64,000 bases of DNA from Nocardia aurantia (GTDB taxonomy: Bacteria; Actinomycetota; Actinomycetes; Mycobacteriales; Mycobacteriaceae), in assembly GCF_009604425.1 (NCBI RefSeq), contig NZ_WEGI01000007.1:124001-188000 (forward strand), in the 5' to 3' direction. The number at the start of each line of letters is the position of its first letter. The first letter of the stretch is position 1. The translations under genes were made by a program, and so were the position numbers. Below are positions 41,041 through 49,656 of the stretch, piece by piece. The notes under the pieces are model-generated. The model saw only the letters and a program-made list of their open reading frames with translations, had not been told where the DNA came from and did no database searches.

Positions 41041-41061
41041 AGTGAGTGTTTGCTTCTGTTA
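41041..41061 (+). promoter_or_regulatory. Motif shared with the racemase promoter (site 1)
   Basis: AGTGAGTGTTTGCTTCTGTTA starts 54 bp upstream of the fused CoA-transferase start. It aligns at 15 of 21 positions with AGTAAGTGAACGCTTTCTTTA, immediately upstream of the alpha-methylacyl-CoA racemase gene. A common regulator of both genes is suggested. Confidence 0.45.
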
Positions 41062-41094
41062 GGGTTTCCGGGGGCCGGACAGATCGGAGTGTCG

Positions 41095-43395
41095 ATGCAA
41101 TCGAGCGGAACGCCGCTGGCAGGTGTGCGGGTGGTCGAGGTGGCGTTGGGGGCGGGCGCGGTGGCGGCGGGTCCGGCGGGGAGTTTGCCCGGTGCGCTGC
41201 TGCGTGATCTGGGTGCGGAGGTGACGCGGGTGCGGCCGGCGCGGCGCTCGACGCTGGATGCGGGGGTGGAGTACGAGCGGGCCTGGGATCACGGGAAGCA
41301 TCCGGTCGAGCTCGGCGACGATCCGGAGGCGGCGGCGCGGCGGGTGAGCGAGCTGGCGGCCGGAGCCGACGTGCTGGTGCTCTCCGGGCCGGAGGCGGCG
41401 CTGGAGCGGCGCGGGGTGCGGTATTCGACTCTGGCGCAGGCGAATCCGCGGTTGATCGTGTCACGGATCCGGCCGTCGTTCCACGCGCTGGGCGATATCC
41501 CGGACATCGAGTTGCTGGTGCAGGCGCGGGCGGGGCTGTTGACCCAGATCCGGGCGCACCGGGCCGGTCCGGCGTTCGGCGATCCGGCGGTGGCCGGTCT
41601 GGGGGCGGCGTTGTCGGCGACGGTGGGGGCGCTGGCGTTGCTGTACGAGCGGGAGGCGACGGGGGTCGGCGGCTGGGCGGAGACGTCGCTGTACGACGGG
41701 TTGCAGGCGATCCTGCCGATGATCATCGGGACCGTGGAGCATCATTCGCCGTCGACGACGCTGCTGTGGCAGCAGCAGGGCCCGGCGGAGGCGCTGTCGT
41801 ATCGGTGTGCCGACGGGGAGTATCTGCAACTGTGGTTCGGCGCGAAGGGCGCCTACGAGCAGTTCCTGGAACACCTCGGCGATCCGCCGTCGGAGAAGGG
41901 TTACAACGCGGATCTGATCAGCGGCGCGATGGTGGAGCGGGGCCGGCGCTGGGCGGCGACGTTCGCCACCCGTGATCGCGCCGAGTGGCTGGAAAGCCTT
42001 GCCGGGCACCAGTTCCGGTGCGAACCGGTGTGGCGGCCGGGCGAGGCGCTGCGGGACGGGCATGTGCGCGCGATCGGGCTGGCCGTCGAGCGCGAGGATC
42101 CGGATCTGGGCCCGGTGACGATGCTCGGCCCGGCGCTGCGGGTGCGGCGGGCCGCCGACGGCGCCGCGCCCCCCGCCGCCGCGGGGACCCGGCTGCTGTC
42201 GGATGTGCGGGTGCTGGACCTGTCGGCGTATCTGGCCGGGCCGGTGGCGCCGTTGATCCTGGCCGAGCTGGGCGCCGACGTGGTGAAGGTGGAGCCGCGC
42301 ACCGGCGACGCGCATCGGGCGATGCAGCCGATGTTCGCGGCGGGACAGCGCGGCAAGCGGGCGCTGGCACTGGATCTGAAGGCGTCCGGCGCGGCGGAGG
42401 TGCTGCGCCGGTTGTTCCGCGACAGCGATGTGGTGCACCACAATTCGCGGGTCGGCGCGGCGGAGCGGCTCGGGTACGACGAGTCGACGGTGCGGGCGGC
42501 GAATCCGGTGGCGATCTACAGTTTCGCCAGCGGCTTCGGCGAGCAGGGGCCCCGCGCGCTGTTGCCGGCCAACGATCAGCTGATGCAGGCGCTGGCGGGA
42601 ATCGAGGCCGGGCAGGGCGGGCACGGGCAGCCGCCGACCTATCTGGTGTGGGGTGCGATCGATGTGACCGGCGGCTGGCTGGCCGCGTGCGGCATCATCG
42701 CGGGCCTGTACGCGCGCCGCCGCGACGGTGGCGGGCAGGTCGTGCGCAGCAGTCTGCTGGGTGCGGCGCTGACGATGAAGTCCGGCGCGTTCCTGGCCGG
42801 TGATCGGGTGGTCGGCGGTCCGGTGCTCGACGCGGGGCAGACCGGATACGGCGCCGCTTACCGCCTGTACCGCGGCGGTGACGACGCGTGGTTCGCGCTG
42901 GCGATCCCGGATCAACCGGCCTGGGACCGGTTGCGGGCGACGGTCCCGCAGGCGGATCTACCGGCGACCCCGCCGCCACTGCGCACCGAGTCGGGCGAGC
43001 CGCAACCGGCGGAACTGATCCTGGAGCGGCTGTTCGCGACGAAGGACGCCGGTTGGTGGGTGTCGGCGCTGCGTGCGGCCGCGGTCCCGGTGGAACCGGT
43101 TCCCGAGGCCGACCGCACCGCGTTCGCCACCGGATTCGTCGACGATCCGGTCAACCGGCGGCTGGGCCGCGTCACCGACTACCGGTGGGACGACCGCGGC
43201 CGGGTCGCGCAGCCGTCGTTCCCGCCCCGCGTCGGCCCGGAGCCGGCGCCGCGCGCTCGCGCGGGCATCCCGGGTCTGGGCGAGCATACGCGGGAAGTGT
43301 TGCGCGAGAGCGGTTTCGATGACGGCGAGATCGCGGAGTTGATCGGCAACGGCACGGTAGCGGCTCCCACCGCCACGCCGCTGTCGCCGAGCTGA
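41095..43395 (+). CDS. Fused double type III CoA-transferase (CaiB/BaiF)
   Basis: 766 aa made of two complete CaiB/BaiF-type domains, about 1-370 and 371-750. The second begins LLSDVRVLDLSAYLAGPVAPLILAELGADVVKVE, the classical opening strand, and contains the GQGGHG segment. The first is more diverged (LAGVRVVEVALGAGAVAAGP). Normal family members are 380-430 aa and work as interlocked dimers, so a fused version is effectively a single-chain dimer, possibly with one degenerate site. It transfers CoA between acyl groups. The ATG follows CGGAG. The toxin-antitoxin pair and an alpha-methylacyl-CoA racemase gene of the same superfamily lie just downstream on the other strand. Confidence 0.85.
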   Translation: MQSSGTPLAGVRVVEVALGAGAVAAGPAGSLPGALLRDLGAEVTRVRPARRSTLDAGVEYERAWDHGKHPVELGDDPEAAARRVSELAAGADVLVLSGPEAALERRGVRYSTLAQANPRLIVSRIRPSFHALGDIPDIELLVQARAGLLTQIRAHRAGPAFGDPAVAGLGAALSATVGALALLYEREATGVGGWAETSLYDGLQAILPMIIGTVEHHSPSTTLLWQQQGPAEALSYRCADGEYLQLWFGAKGAYEQFLEHLGDPPSEKGYNADLISGAMVERGRRWAATFATRDRAEWLESLAGHQFRCEPVWRPGEALRDGHVRAIGLAVEREDPDLGPVTMLGPALRVRRAADGAAPPAAAGTRLLSDVRVLDLSAYLAGPVAPLILAELGADVVKVEPRTGDAHRAMQPMFAAGQRGKRALALDLKASGAAEVLRRLFRDSDVVHHNSRVGAAERLGYDESTVRAANPVAIYSFASGFGEQGPRALLPANDQLMQALAGIEAGQGGHGQPPTYLVWGAIDVTGGWLAACGIIAGLYARRRDGGGQVVRSSLLGAALTMKSGAFLAGDRVVGGPVLDAGQTGYGAAYRLYRGGDDAWFALAIPDQPAWDRLRATVPQADLPATPPPLRTESGEPQPAELILERLFATKDAGWWVSALRAAAVPVEPVPEADRTAFATGFVDDPVNRRLGRVTDYRWDDRGRVAQPSFPPRVGPEPAPRARAGIPGLGEHTREVLRESGFDDGEIAELIGNGTVAAPTATPLSPS

Positions 43396-43825
43396 TCCGT
43401 GCAAACGATGGTCGCCCGACGTGCTTCCGAACCCCGCCGCGCCGATCGACGGCAGCGGCCGCCCGGCCGCGGCGGGGATCGGTGGTCGTGCGCCCGCCCG
43501 GGCCTTGCGCGCGGAATGTGTTGCGTGAGGCGAATTTTCCGGCCTCCGCCGATCGCGAGGACGAGGTGGTGGCCGGACCGGCACCGGCCGGAGGCCGAGC
43601 TCGGACGGATCGCGGTCTCGTAGCCCGAGCCGCGCGCGTCGGGCAGTGGACCCCTGCGCACCCGCCCGGCGCACCCATTCGGCGCACCCGCCCGGCGTGC
43701 CGGCCTGGTGTGCCGAATGGGTTACAAGACAGCAGTTCCGGATCGTGGATCTACCGTGGCATGCACCCGCCCGCCGGTGGTTCGGGCGCCGGCCGCACCG
43801 GAACGCGGCCGATGTCCCGGGCTTT
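43396..43825. other. Intergenic stretch with short GC-rich repeats, no gene seen
   Basis: 430 bp between converging genes. The only structure is short direct repeats of GCACCCGCCCGGCG near 43658-43700. No start codon with a ribosome site opens a protein-like frame. Confidence 0.55.
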
Positions 43826-44140
43826 TCAGAGTTCGAAGCGGGCGCGCAGGCAGACGTTCAGTTGTTCCAGTTCGGCGTCGGAGAGCCTGCCCTTGTGTTC
43901 GAGGAAACTACAGCGGGTGAACGCGGAGACCTCGTGGACGCCGACGACCTGGTTGTCGCCGAGGGGCACGGTGAGCAGCGCGAGGCTGGAGGGGACTTCG
44001 CGGGCGGCGAGCACACGGGCGCACAGGACGGCCGGGCGCCGACGCACCATATGGGTGGAGTCGACCACCACGACCGTGAACTGCCGGCCCGCGATCGTGT
44101 GGACGAGCCAGATCTCGCCTTGACTGGTCGGTTCATTCAT
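43826..44140 (-). CDS. MazF/PemK-like toxin
   Basis: 104 aa with a small SH3-like beta-barrel: GEIWLV at the N-terminus, a strand with VVVVDS, a later conserved VPLGDNQVVGVHEVS strand, and the C-terminal helix LSDAELEQLNVCLRARF. These match MazF/PemK mRNA interferases in order, although the usual Arg/Pro loop after GEIW is altered. The ATG overlaps the antitoxin gene end by 8 bp (ATGAATGA), the classical antitoxin-first operon arrangement. It probably cleaves mRNA when the antitoxin is degraded. Confidence 0.7.
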   Translation of the reverse strand: MNEPTSQGEIWLVHTIAGRQFTVVVVDSTHMVRRRPAVLCARVLAAREVPSSLALLTVPLGDNQVVGVHEVSAFTRCSFLEHKGRLSDAELEQLNVCLRARFEL

Positions 44141-44348
44141 CGTCGAACCCGCGCTCGCTCTCCTCGTAGAACGTCAGGTCCGGCCCGCCACGCTCGTCCT
44201 CCCAGGCGGCGAGGTGCCGCAGGTCGTCTTCGAGCATCTTCTGCCGGACGGCTTTCGCGACATAGTCGCTCATCTTGCCCTCGCCGGCGACCGACTTCAG
44301 TCGCACGGCGATTTCGTCCGGCAGGATGATGGTCATCCGTGTAGCCAT
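44133..44348 (-). CDS. Antitoxin, ribbon-helix-helix type
   Basis: 71 aa. The N-terminal MTIILPDEIAVRLKSVAGEGKMSDYVAKAVR is a ribbon-helix-helix domain (strand followed by two helices). The C-terminal AWEDERGGPDLTFYEESERGFDDE is acidic and probably disordered until it wraps the toxin. The ATG at 44348 was chosen; a GTG two codons earlier is possible. Its last 8 bp overlap the toxin start. A palindromic region just upstream is a likely autoregulatory operator. Confidence 0.75.
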   Translation of the reverse strand: MATRMTIILPDEIAVRLKSVAGEGKMSDYVAKAVRQKMLEDDLRHLAAWEDERGGPDLTFYEESERGFDDE

Positions 44349-44363
44349 ACGCACGATCGTATG
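44346..44363. promoter_or_regulatory. Inverted repeat at the antitoxin start
   Basis: CATACG ... CGTATG (6-bp arms, 6-bp spacer) overlaps the antitoxin start codon. It lies next to a second CGATCG-rich stretch (GTCCGATCGAACG). A plausible autorepression site for the ribbon-helix-helix antitoxin. Confidence 0.45.
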
Positions 44364-44381
44364 TCCGATCGAACGTACGCC

Positions 44382-45551
44382 TCAACCCCCGGTGACCACC
44401 CCATTGCCGAGCAGACCATCGATGTCGGCGGCAGCGACACCCCAGTCCCGCAGCGCCGCGGCGGGGTCCTGCGCGGCGGGCCGCGGCGGCGCGGCGGGGG
44501 TCCGGTCGAAGCGGGGCGCGGGGGCGGGCTGGACGACGCCGTCGACGGTGGTGAAGGTGCCGCGGGCGCGGTGGTGCGGGTGGGCCGCGGCCTCGTCGAG
44601 GGTCAGCACGGGCGCGAAGCAGGTGTCGGTGCCTTCCAGCAGCGCGCACCAGTGTTCGAAGGTGCCGGTGGCGAACACCTCGGCGATGCGGGCGGTCGCG
44701 GCGGGCCAGGTGTCCGGATTGCCGTGGTGCGGAAGCAGTTCGGCGGTGAGGCCGAGCCGGTCGAGCAGTTGCGCGTAGAAGCGGGGCTCGCCGCAGCCGA
44801 CGCTGACCCACCGGTCGTCGGCGGTGCGGTAGACGTTGTAGAACGGGGCGGCGAGGTCGAGCACGTTGCCGCCGGGGGTGTCGGACCACAGGCCCTCGGC
44901 GCGCATGCTGTGCACGACGGTGGTGAGCAGGGCGATCCCGTCGGACATGGCGGCGTCGACGACCTGGCCCCGGCCGGAGTGGGCGCGTTCCTGGAGTGCG
45001 GCGAGGATGCCGATCACCAGCAGCATGCCGCCACCGCCGTAGTCGCCGAGCAGGTTCAGCGGCGGCATCGGGCGGCCGCCGTCGCGGCGCAACAGGTCCA
45101 GGGTGCCCGACAGCGCGACGTAGTTGAGGTCGTGGCCGGGGGTGCGGGCCAGCGGCCCGTCCTGTCCCCAGCCGGTGATGCGCGCGTACACCAGCCGGGG
45201 GTTGCGCGCCAGGCACTCGTCCGGCCCGATGCCGAGCCGCTCGGCGACGCCGGGCCGGTTGCCCTCGATGAGCACGTCGGCGTGGTCGGCCAGCCGCAGC
45301 GCGGCCGCGAGGCCCTCGGGGGTCTTCAGGTCGACCGCGAGGGTGTGGCGGCCGCGCTGGACGGGGTCGATTCGCCGGTGGCCGTTGATCATTCGCTGCG
45401 CGCCGGTTTCGCCGGGAGCATCGGCGGTGACCTCCGGGCGGTCGAGCGCGATCACCTGTGCGCCGAGGTCCGCCAGCACCATCGCGCCGAAGGGCCCCGG
45501 CCCTCGCCCGCGCAGTTCCAGCACCTTCACCTGCGACAACGGTCCGGCCAT
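44382..45551 (-). CDS. Alpha-methylacyl-CoA racemase (CaiB superfamily)
   Basis: 389 aa. It has the opening strand KVLELRGRGPGPFGAMVLADLGA, the segment ARITGWGQDGPLARTPGHDLNYVALSGTL with the racemase-type catalytic His/Asp region (GHDLNY), and the GGGGMLLVIGILAAL helix typical of Amacr/MCR proteins. It interconverts R and S 2-methylacyl-CoA esters and so permits beta-oxidation of branched-chain or sterol side-chain acids. The start is the ATG nine bases after AGGAGG; nearer ATG codons are too close to the ribosome site. The promoter motif resembles that of the fused CoA-transferase. Confidence 0.83.
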   Translation of the reverse strand: MAGPLSQVKVLELRGRGPGPFGAMVLADLGAQVIALDRPEVTADAPGETGAQRMINGHRRIDPVQRGRHTLAVDLKTPEGLAAALRLADHADVLIEGNRPGVAERLGIGPDECLARNPRLVYARITGWGQDGPLARTPGHDLNYVALSGTLDLLRRDGGRPMPPLNLLGDYGGGGMLLVIGILAALQERAHSGRGQVVDAAMSDGIALLTTVVHSMRAEGLWSDTPGGNVLDLAAPFYNVYRTADDRWVSVGCGEPRFYAQLLDRLGLTAELLPHHGNPDTWPAATARIAEVFATGTFEHWCALLEGTDTCFAPVLTLDEAAAHPHHRARGTFTTVDGVVQPAPAPRFDRTPAAPPRPAAQDPAAALRDWGVAAADIDGLLGNGVVTGG

Positions 45552-45568
45552 ATGCATCATCCTCCTCA

Positions 45569-45590
45569 ATAAAGAAAGCGTTCACTTACT
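45569..45590 (-). promoter_or_regulatory. Motif shared with the fused CoA-transferase promoter (site 2)
   Basis: On the minus strand, AGTAAGTGAACGCTTTCTTTA (from 45590 leftward) lies directly upstream of the AGGAGG of the racemase gene. It aligns 15/21 with the motif at 41041-41061. Partial dyad symmetry surrounds AACG/CTT. Confidence 0.45.
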
Positions 45591-45742
45591 ATATGGAGGG
45601 TGCTGGTTCGGGACGGCCGGATTCTCGCATCCGGTCGTGGGGACACTGCTCGGCGCAGGCCGGCTCGGCGGGATGCCGCGGCCGACGGGCGTGGCCGCCG
45701 AGGTGACGTGCCGTACCTCGGCGGCTCGCCGGTACCGGGCGA

Positions 45743-46462
45743 TTACACCAGGTGGTGTCCGCCGTCGACGTGGAGGACTGTGCCGGTGAGGAATTCGTTG
45801 GTCATGACGGCACTGAAGGCGGCGGCGATATCGTCGGGGTGCCCGATCCGGCCGGCGGGCAGGCGGGCGGCCATGGCTTGCAGCCGTTCGGTTTTCGCGT
45901 CGCCGGCGAAGTCGTCCCAGATGGGGGTGTCGATCCAACCGGGGGAGACGGCGTTGACGCGGACCGGCGCCAGCTCCAGGGCCAGCGCGCGGACCAGTCC
46001 TTCGAGGGCGGCGTTGGCCATGGCGACGACGGCACCGCCGGTGGCGGGCCGATAGGCGGCGATGCCGGAGGTGACCGTCAGCGAGCCGGTGACCTGCCCG
46101 GCGGCGTACTTGGCGACCAACCACGGCCCGAGCACCTTCACGTCGACGACGCTGCGGGCGCCGTCGAGGGTCTGGTCTCGGATCGGCCCGTAGCCGCGGG
46201 TCATGTCGGCGGCGGTGACGACGACGTGGTCGAGGACACCGAGACCGGCGAACAGGGCGGCGACGGAGGATTCGTCGGCGATGTCGGCCTGCCGCAGGTG
46301 CAGCCGGTCGCCTTCGCCGAGGTCGGTGGCGGCGGCGTCGAGGCCGGAGCGGGAGCGGGCGGCGATGGTGACTTCTTCACCGGCGGCGAGCAGGCGTCGC
46401 GCCAAGGCCAGCCCCATGCCGGAGCTGCCGCCGATGATGAGGGTGTGTGCGATGTCGGTCAT
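45743..46462 (-). CDS. SDR family oxidoreductase lacking the usual Tyr-x3-Lys
   Basis: 239 aa, Rossmann fold with GGSSGMGLALARRL (about 11-24), the D in LRQADIADESS and the conserved AVSPGWIDTPIW after the active site. Where the catalytic Tyr-x3-Lys should be, the sequence reads GAVVAMANAALEGL, so both residues are replaced (Val and Asn). This pattern is common in one actinobacterial branch of uncertain activity. The start ATG is at 46462. It is divergent from an XRE regulator (178 bp between starts). Confidence 0.8.
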   Translation of the reverse strand: MTDIAHTLIIGGSSGMGLALARRLLAAGEEVTIAARSRSGLDAAATDLGEGDRLHLRQADIADESSVAALFAGLGVLDHVVVTAADMTRGYGPIRDQTLDGARSVVDVKVLGPWLVAKYAAGQVTGSLTVTSGIAAYRPATGGAVVAMANAALEGLVRALALELAPVRVNAVSPGWIDTPIWDDFAGDAKTERLQAMAARLPAGRIGHPDDIAAAFSAVMTNEFLTGTVLHVDGGHHLV

Positions 46463-46640
46463 GCAGCTCAGCGTCGGCCGTCGCGGCGCCGGTGGGGAGA
46501 CCCCGTGTGGCCTGGTCCTCGTGGTGCTACCCGCAGCAGCCGGGGTGACAGCGGCTGCCGGTCGGTCGGCGAACAATCTGTGCGGGCCTGGTCCCGGTAG
46601 GGCCACCCCCGACCGGGGCGCGGCGGGCACACTGGGTCGG

Positions 46641-47474
46641 GTGAGTGCTCGTCGTGTTCTGGGTGATTTTTTGCGGACCCGCCGCGATCGGTTGCAGCCG
46701 GGGCAGGTGGGATTGCCGGCGGGGACCGGGCGGCGGCAGACGCCGGGGTTGCGGCGGGAGGAGGTGGCGACCCTCGCGGGGCTGAGTGTGGACTACTACA
46801 TCCGGCTGGAGCAGGGCCGGGACACGAATCCGAGTCTGGCGGTGCTGGACGCGCTGGCGGCGGCGCTGCGGTTGAGTGCGGACGAGCGGCGGCATCTCTA
46901 CGATCTGGCACGGGTGGTGGCGGGGCGCCGGGCGGTGGCCGCGGCACCGGTGTCGGCGGTACGGCCGGGACTGACAGTGCTTTTGGCCGCGGTGCGGCCG
47001 ACGCCGGCCTTCGTGCTGGATCAGGTGAGCAATATGCTCGATGCCAATCCCGAAGGACTGCAATTGTTGTCGGGGTTGGAGGCGACGGAGCCGGTGCGGC
47101 GCAATCTGATCCGGTACGTGTTCACCGCGGCTGCGGCGCGGCAGGTGTTCGAGGATTGGCCGGCGATGGCGCGTGATTGTGTGGCGCATCTGCGGACCGT
47201 GCACGGCGCCGATCCGGAGCATCCGGGGCTGGCCGAGCTGACCGGCGAATTGTGTGCTGCCAGTGCCGAATTCGACGAGTTGTGGCGGACCTACGATGTG
47301 CGGACCAAGTCCGGCACGCGGCGGGTGTTCCGGCATCCGGCGGTGGGGCGGTTGACGCTGACCTCGGAGATCCTGACCGCGCCGGACGGGCAGCGGTTCG
47401 TGGCGTTCCAGCCGCAGCCGGGCAGTCCGGATCAGGACGCTGTCACCTTGCTGGCGCTGGCCGGCGCGTCCTGA
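46641..47474 (+). CDS. XRE-family regulator with MmyB-like ligand domain
   Basis: 277 aa. The N-terminal HTH (about 30-62) includes PGLRREEVATLAGLSVDYYIRLEQGR, the signature of the widespread actinobacterial MmyB-type regulators. It is followed by the ~190-residue MmyB ligand-binding domain with PAFVLDQVSNMLDANPEG and the C-terminal HPAVGRLTLTSEIL segment. MmyB domains are thought to bind fatty-acid-like ligands. GTG start. It is divergent from the SDR gene, its likely target. Confidence 0.87.
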   Translation: MSARRVLGDFLRTRRDRLQPGQVGLPAGTGRRQTPGLRREEVATLAGLSVDYYIRLEQGRDTNPSLAVLDALAAALRLSADERRHLYDLARVVAGRRAVAAAPVSAVRPGLTVLLAAVRPTPAFVLDQVSNMLDANPEGLQLLSGLEATEPVRRNLIRYVFTAAAARQVFEDWPAMARDCVAHLRTVHGADPEHPGLAELTGELCAASAEFDELWRTYDVRTKSGTRRVFRHPAVGRLTLTSEILTAPDGQRFVAFQPQPGSPDQDAVTLLALAGAS

Positions 47475-47725
47475 CCGCTGGTTCGGGCCGGTGGACCGGT
47501 GTGCTTGGGCGACAACGCCTTCGGTGACGCTACCGCGCGGGTGCTCGTCGTCGGGGGTCTCGTACGTGCGGCAAGGGCGAGCGGTCGCGCGGTGGTGATG
47601 CCGCCGCCGAACGGGGCCGGCCGAGAAACGTGGGTGCGCCGCGGGGACCACGCCGGATGCAACCCGGCGCGGTCCCGGTGAACCGGCGCGATCCCGGTGA
47701 ACCGGTTACCGGGTCGACGATGCCG

Positions 47726-49432
47726 TCAGGCACGGCCTCCCGCGGCCGGCGGAGCGGTCTCGGCGGGGGTGTCCCCGACCGCGACGATGCCGTCCCCGGC
47801 GCCGGCGCCCGCGTCGGCGATCAGGGTGTCGCCGGCGACGCCGCCGGTGGTGGGGGTGCGGCCGTGGCGCATGAACAGGGCGATGACCAGGCCGATGATC
47901 GTGGTGATCAGGACGAACACGAAGCTGGTGTGATAGCCGTGGTCGGCGAAGACCTGCGGGATCACCTGCTCGCTGCGGTGCCCGGCCACGTCCAGCTGCG
48001 CCTTGACCGGGTTGGCGTTGAGCATCGCGGTCATGACCGCCACCGCGGCGGAGGTGCCGATGTTCTGGACCACGCCGAGCATGCCGGTGCTGATGCCCTG
48101 TTGTTCGGCGGGCACCGCCTCGACGATCAGGTTGGGCACCGCGGCGTAGATGAAGCCGAAGGCGATGCCGCCGATCGCGGAGATCAGCAGGTAGACCGGC
48201 CAGCTGTAGGAGGCGACGGTGTAGCCGAGGGCGGCGATCGCCAGCAGGGCCAGGCCGATGATCGCCGGGGTGCGGGCGCCGATGCGGCGGGTCAGAGCGC
48301 CGGCCAGCGGGCCGACGATCATCCCCATGACGCCGGCCCAGATGCCGAGGTGGACGGCGTACTGCACCATCGAGAACCCGTTGCCGTAGGTGTAGCCGGG
48401 GTCGAAGGCGACCTTCACCAGCGAGGCCGGCAGGTTCTGGCCGGTCATCTGGTGGGTCTGGGTGACGACGCCGTCGACGACGCTGTCGCGCAGGTGGTCC
48501 TGGTCCGGGGTCTGGCTCATGTAGCCCAGTGCCACCGGTTGCACCGCGGTGAGGCCGACGCCGAAGAACGTCATCAGCAGCACGACGCTGACCTTGGGGT
48601 TGAGCAGCAGCTTCATGTCCATGATCGGCTGCGCCACGCGCAGTTCCACCACGAAGAACCCGGCCAGCAGCAGCACGCCCGCGATCACGTAGGCCAGCGC
48701 CGACACGCGGGTCCAGCCCCAGGTCTGACCGTTGTCCAGGTACAGCAGGATCAGCAGCGCGCCGCCGGACAGCATCACCGCGCCGAACGGGTCGATGCGC
48801 TGTTTCACCCGCAGCGGGGATTCGGGCACGATCGCGATCACCAGCGGGGTGAGGACCAGCGTGAACGCGGCCAGGAACCAGAACATCGCCTGCCAGTCGA
48901 AGTGGTCGATCAGCACGCCGCTGATGAACGGCGCGATCACTCCGGAGAAGCCGAGACCGGCGCCGACGATTCCGAGGCTGAGCGGAATGTATTTGCGCGG
49001 CAGCAGGTCCCGGATGAGGCCGTAGGAGATGAACTGGCTGGCGATGGCCAGCGCCTGCAGGCCGCGGCCGATCAGGAACAGTGTCCAGTTGTCGGTGAGC
49101 GCGTCGATGACGCAGCCGATCAGGAACAGCACCCCGCACAGCAGGAACAGTTTCTTCTTGCCCCAGATGTCGCTGGCCTTGCCCAGCAGCGGGGTGGCCG
49201 AGGCGCCGATCAGGCCGAGGATGATGACCGCCCAGTTGATGTTGGCGCCCACGGTGGGGAACGACTTCGCCATCTTCTGCAGGGCGGCGCCGACCATCGT
49301 GAACTGCAACGGCGCGATCTCGGTGTACAGGACGATCACGGCGAGCACGGTGAAGACGCGTAACCGCGAGGCGCCGTCGAGGCGTCCGGTGTCGACGTCG
49401 ACGCCGGACGGGCTCGAAAGTGAGGTGGACAT
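47726..49432 (-). CDS. MFS drug exporter, DHA2 family (14-TMS type)
   Basis: 568 aa with about 14 membrane helices. It includes the motif A-like loop GKASDIWGKKKLFL between helices 2 and 3 and a second GRGLQALAIASQ motif. The size and layout fit the DHA2 (EmrB/QacA-like) drug:H+ antiporters. A Gly/Ala-rich cytoplasmic tail of ~50 residues follows. The start was set at the ATG of MSTSLSS with GGGAG upstream. No TetR gene lies next to it, but a perfect GACCGATCGGTC palindrome lies 109 bp upstream. Confidence 0.88.
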   Translation of the reverse strand: MSTSLSSPSGVDVDTGRLDGASRLRVFTVLAVIVLYTEIAPLQFTMVGAALQKMAKSFPTVGANINWAVIILGLIGASATPLLGKASDIWGKKKLFLLCGVLFLIGCVIDALTDNWTLFLIGRGLQALAIASQFISYGLIRDLLPRKYIPLSLGIVGAGLGFSGVIAPFISGVLIDHFDWQAMFWFLAAFTLVLTPLVIAIVPESPLRVKQRIDPFGAVMLSGGALLILLYLDNGQTWGWTRVSALAYVIAGVLLLAGFFVVELRVAQPIMDMKLLLNPKVSVVLLMTFFGVGLTAVQPVALGYMSQTPDQDHLRDSVVDGVVTQTHQMTGQNLPASLVKVAFDPGYTYGNGFSMVQYAVHLGIWAGVMGMIVGPLAGALTRRIGARTPAIIGLALLAIAALGYTVASYSWPVYLLISAIGGIAFGFIYAAVPNLIVEAVPAEQQGISTGMLGVVQNIGTSAAVAVMTAMLNANPVKAQLDVAGHRSEQVIPQVFADHGYHTSFVFVLITTIIGLVIALFMRHGRTPTTGGVAGDTLIADAGAGAGDGIVAVGDTPAETAPPAAGGRA

Positions 49433-49540
49433 TGGTAGAGCTCCCGGATTTATCGTGTGTGACCTGGCCACATTCGGTGATCAAGATCTCATTCTCGCCA
49501 AAGGGTAACGGCATTCTCGTCAAATGTGACCCCCGATCTT

Positions 49541-49552
49541 GACCGATCGGTC
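49541..49552. promoter_or_regulatory. Perfect palindrome GACCGATCGGTC between MFS and M20 peptidase genes
   Basis: A 12-bp perfect palindrome, extended by TT/TA flanks, in the 224-bp divergent region. The shape is typical of TetR-family operators. No regulator gene is adjacent, so it may be bound by a distant one. Confidence 0.5.
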
Positions 49553-49656
49553 TATAACAATCCGTCATGGCGCCACACGCCCCCGGCATACGCGGCCTTC
49601 CGCGCACCCTGCGGCCAACCCTGGCGCGCGGCGCCTCGGATGGTAGGAACTAGGAC

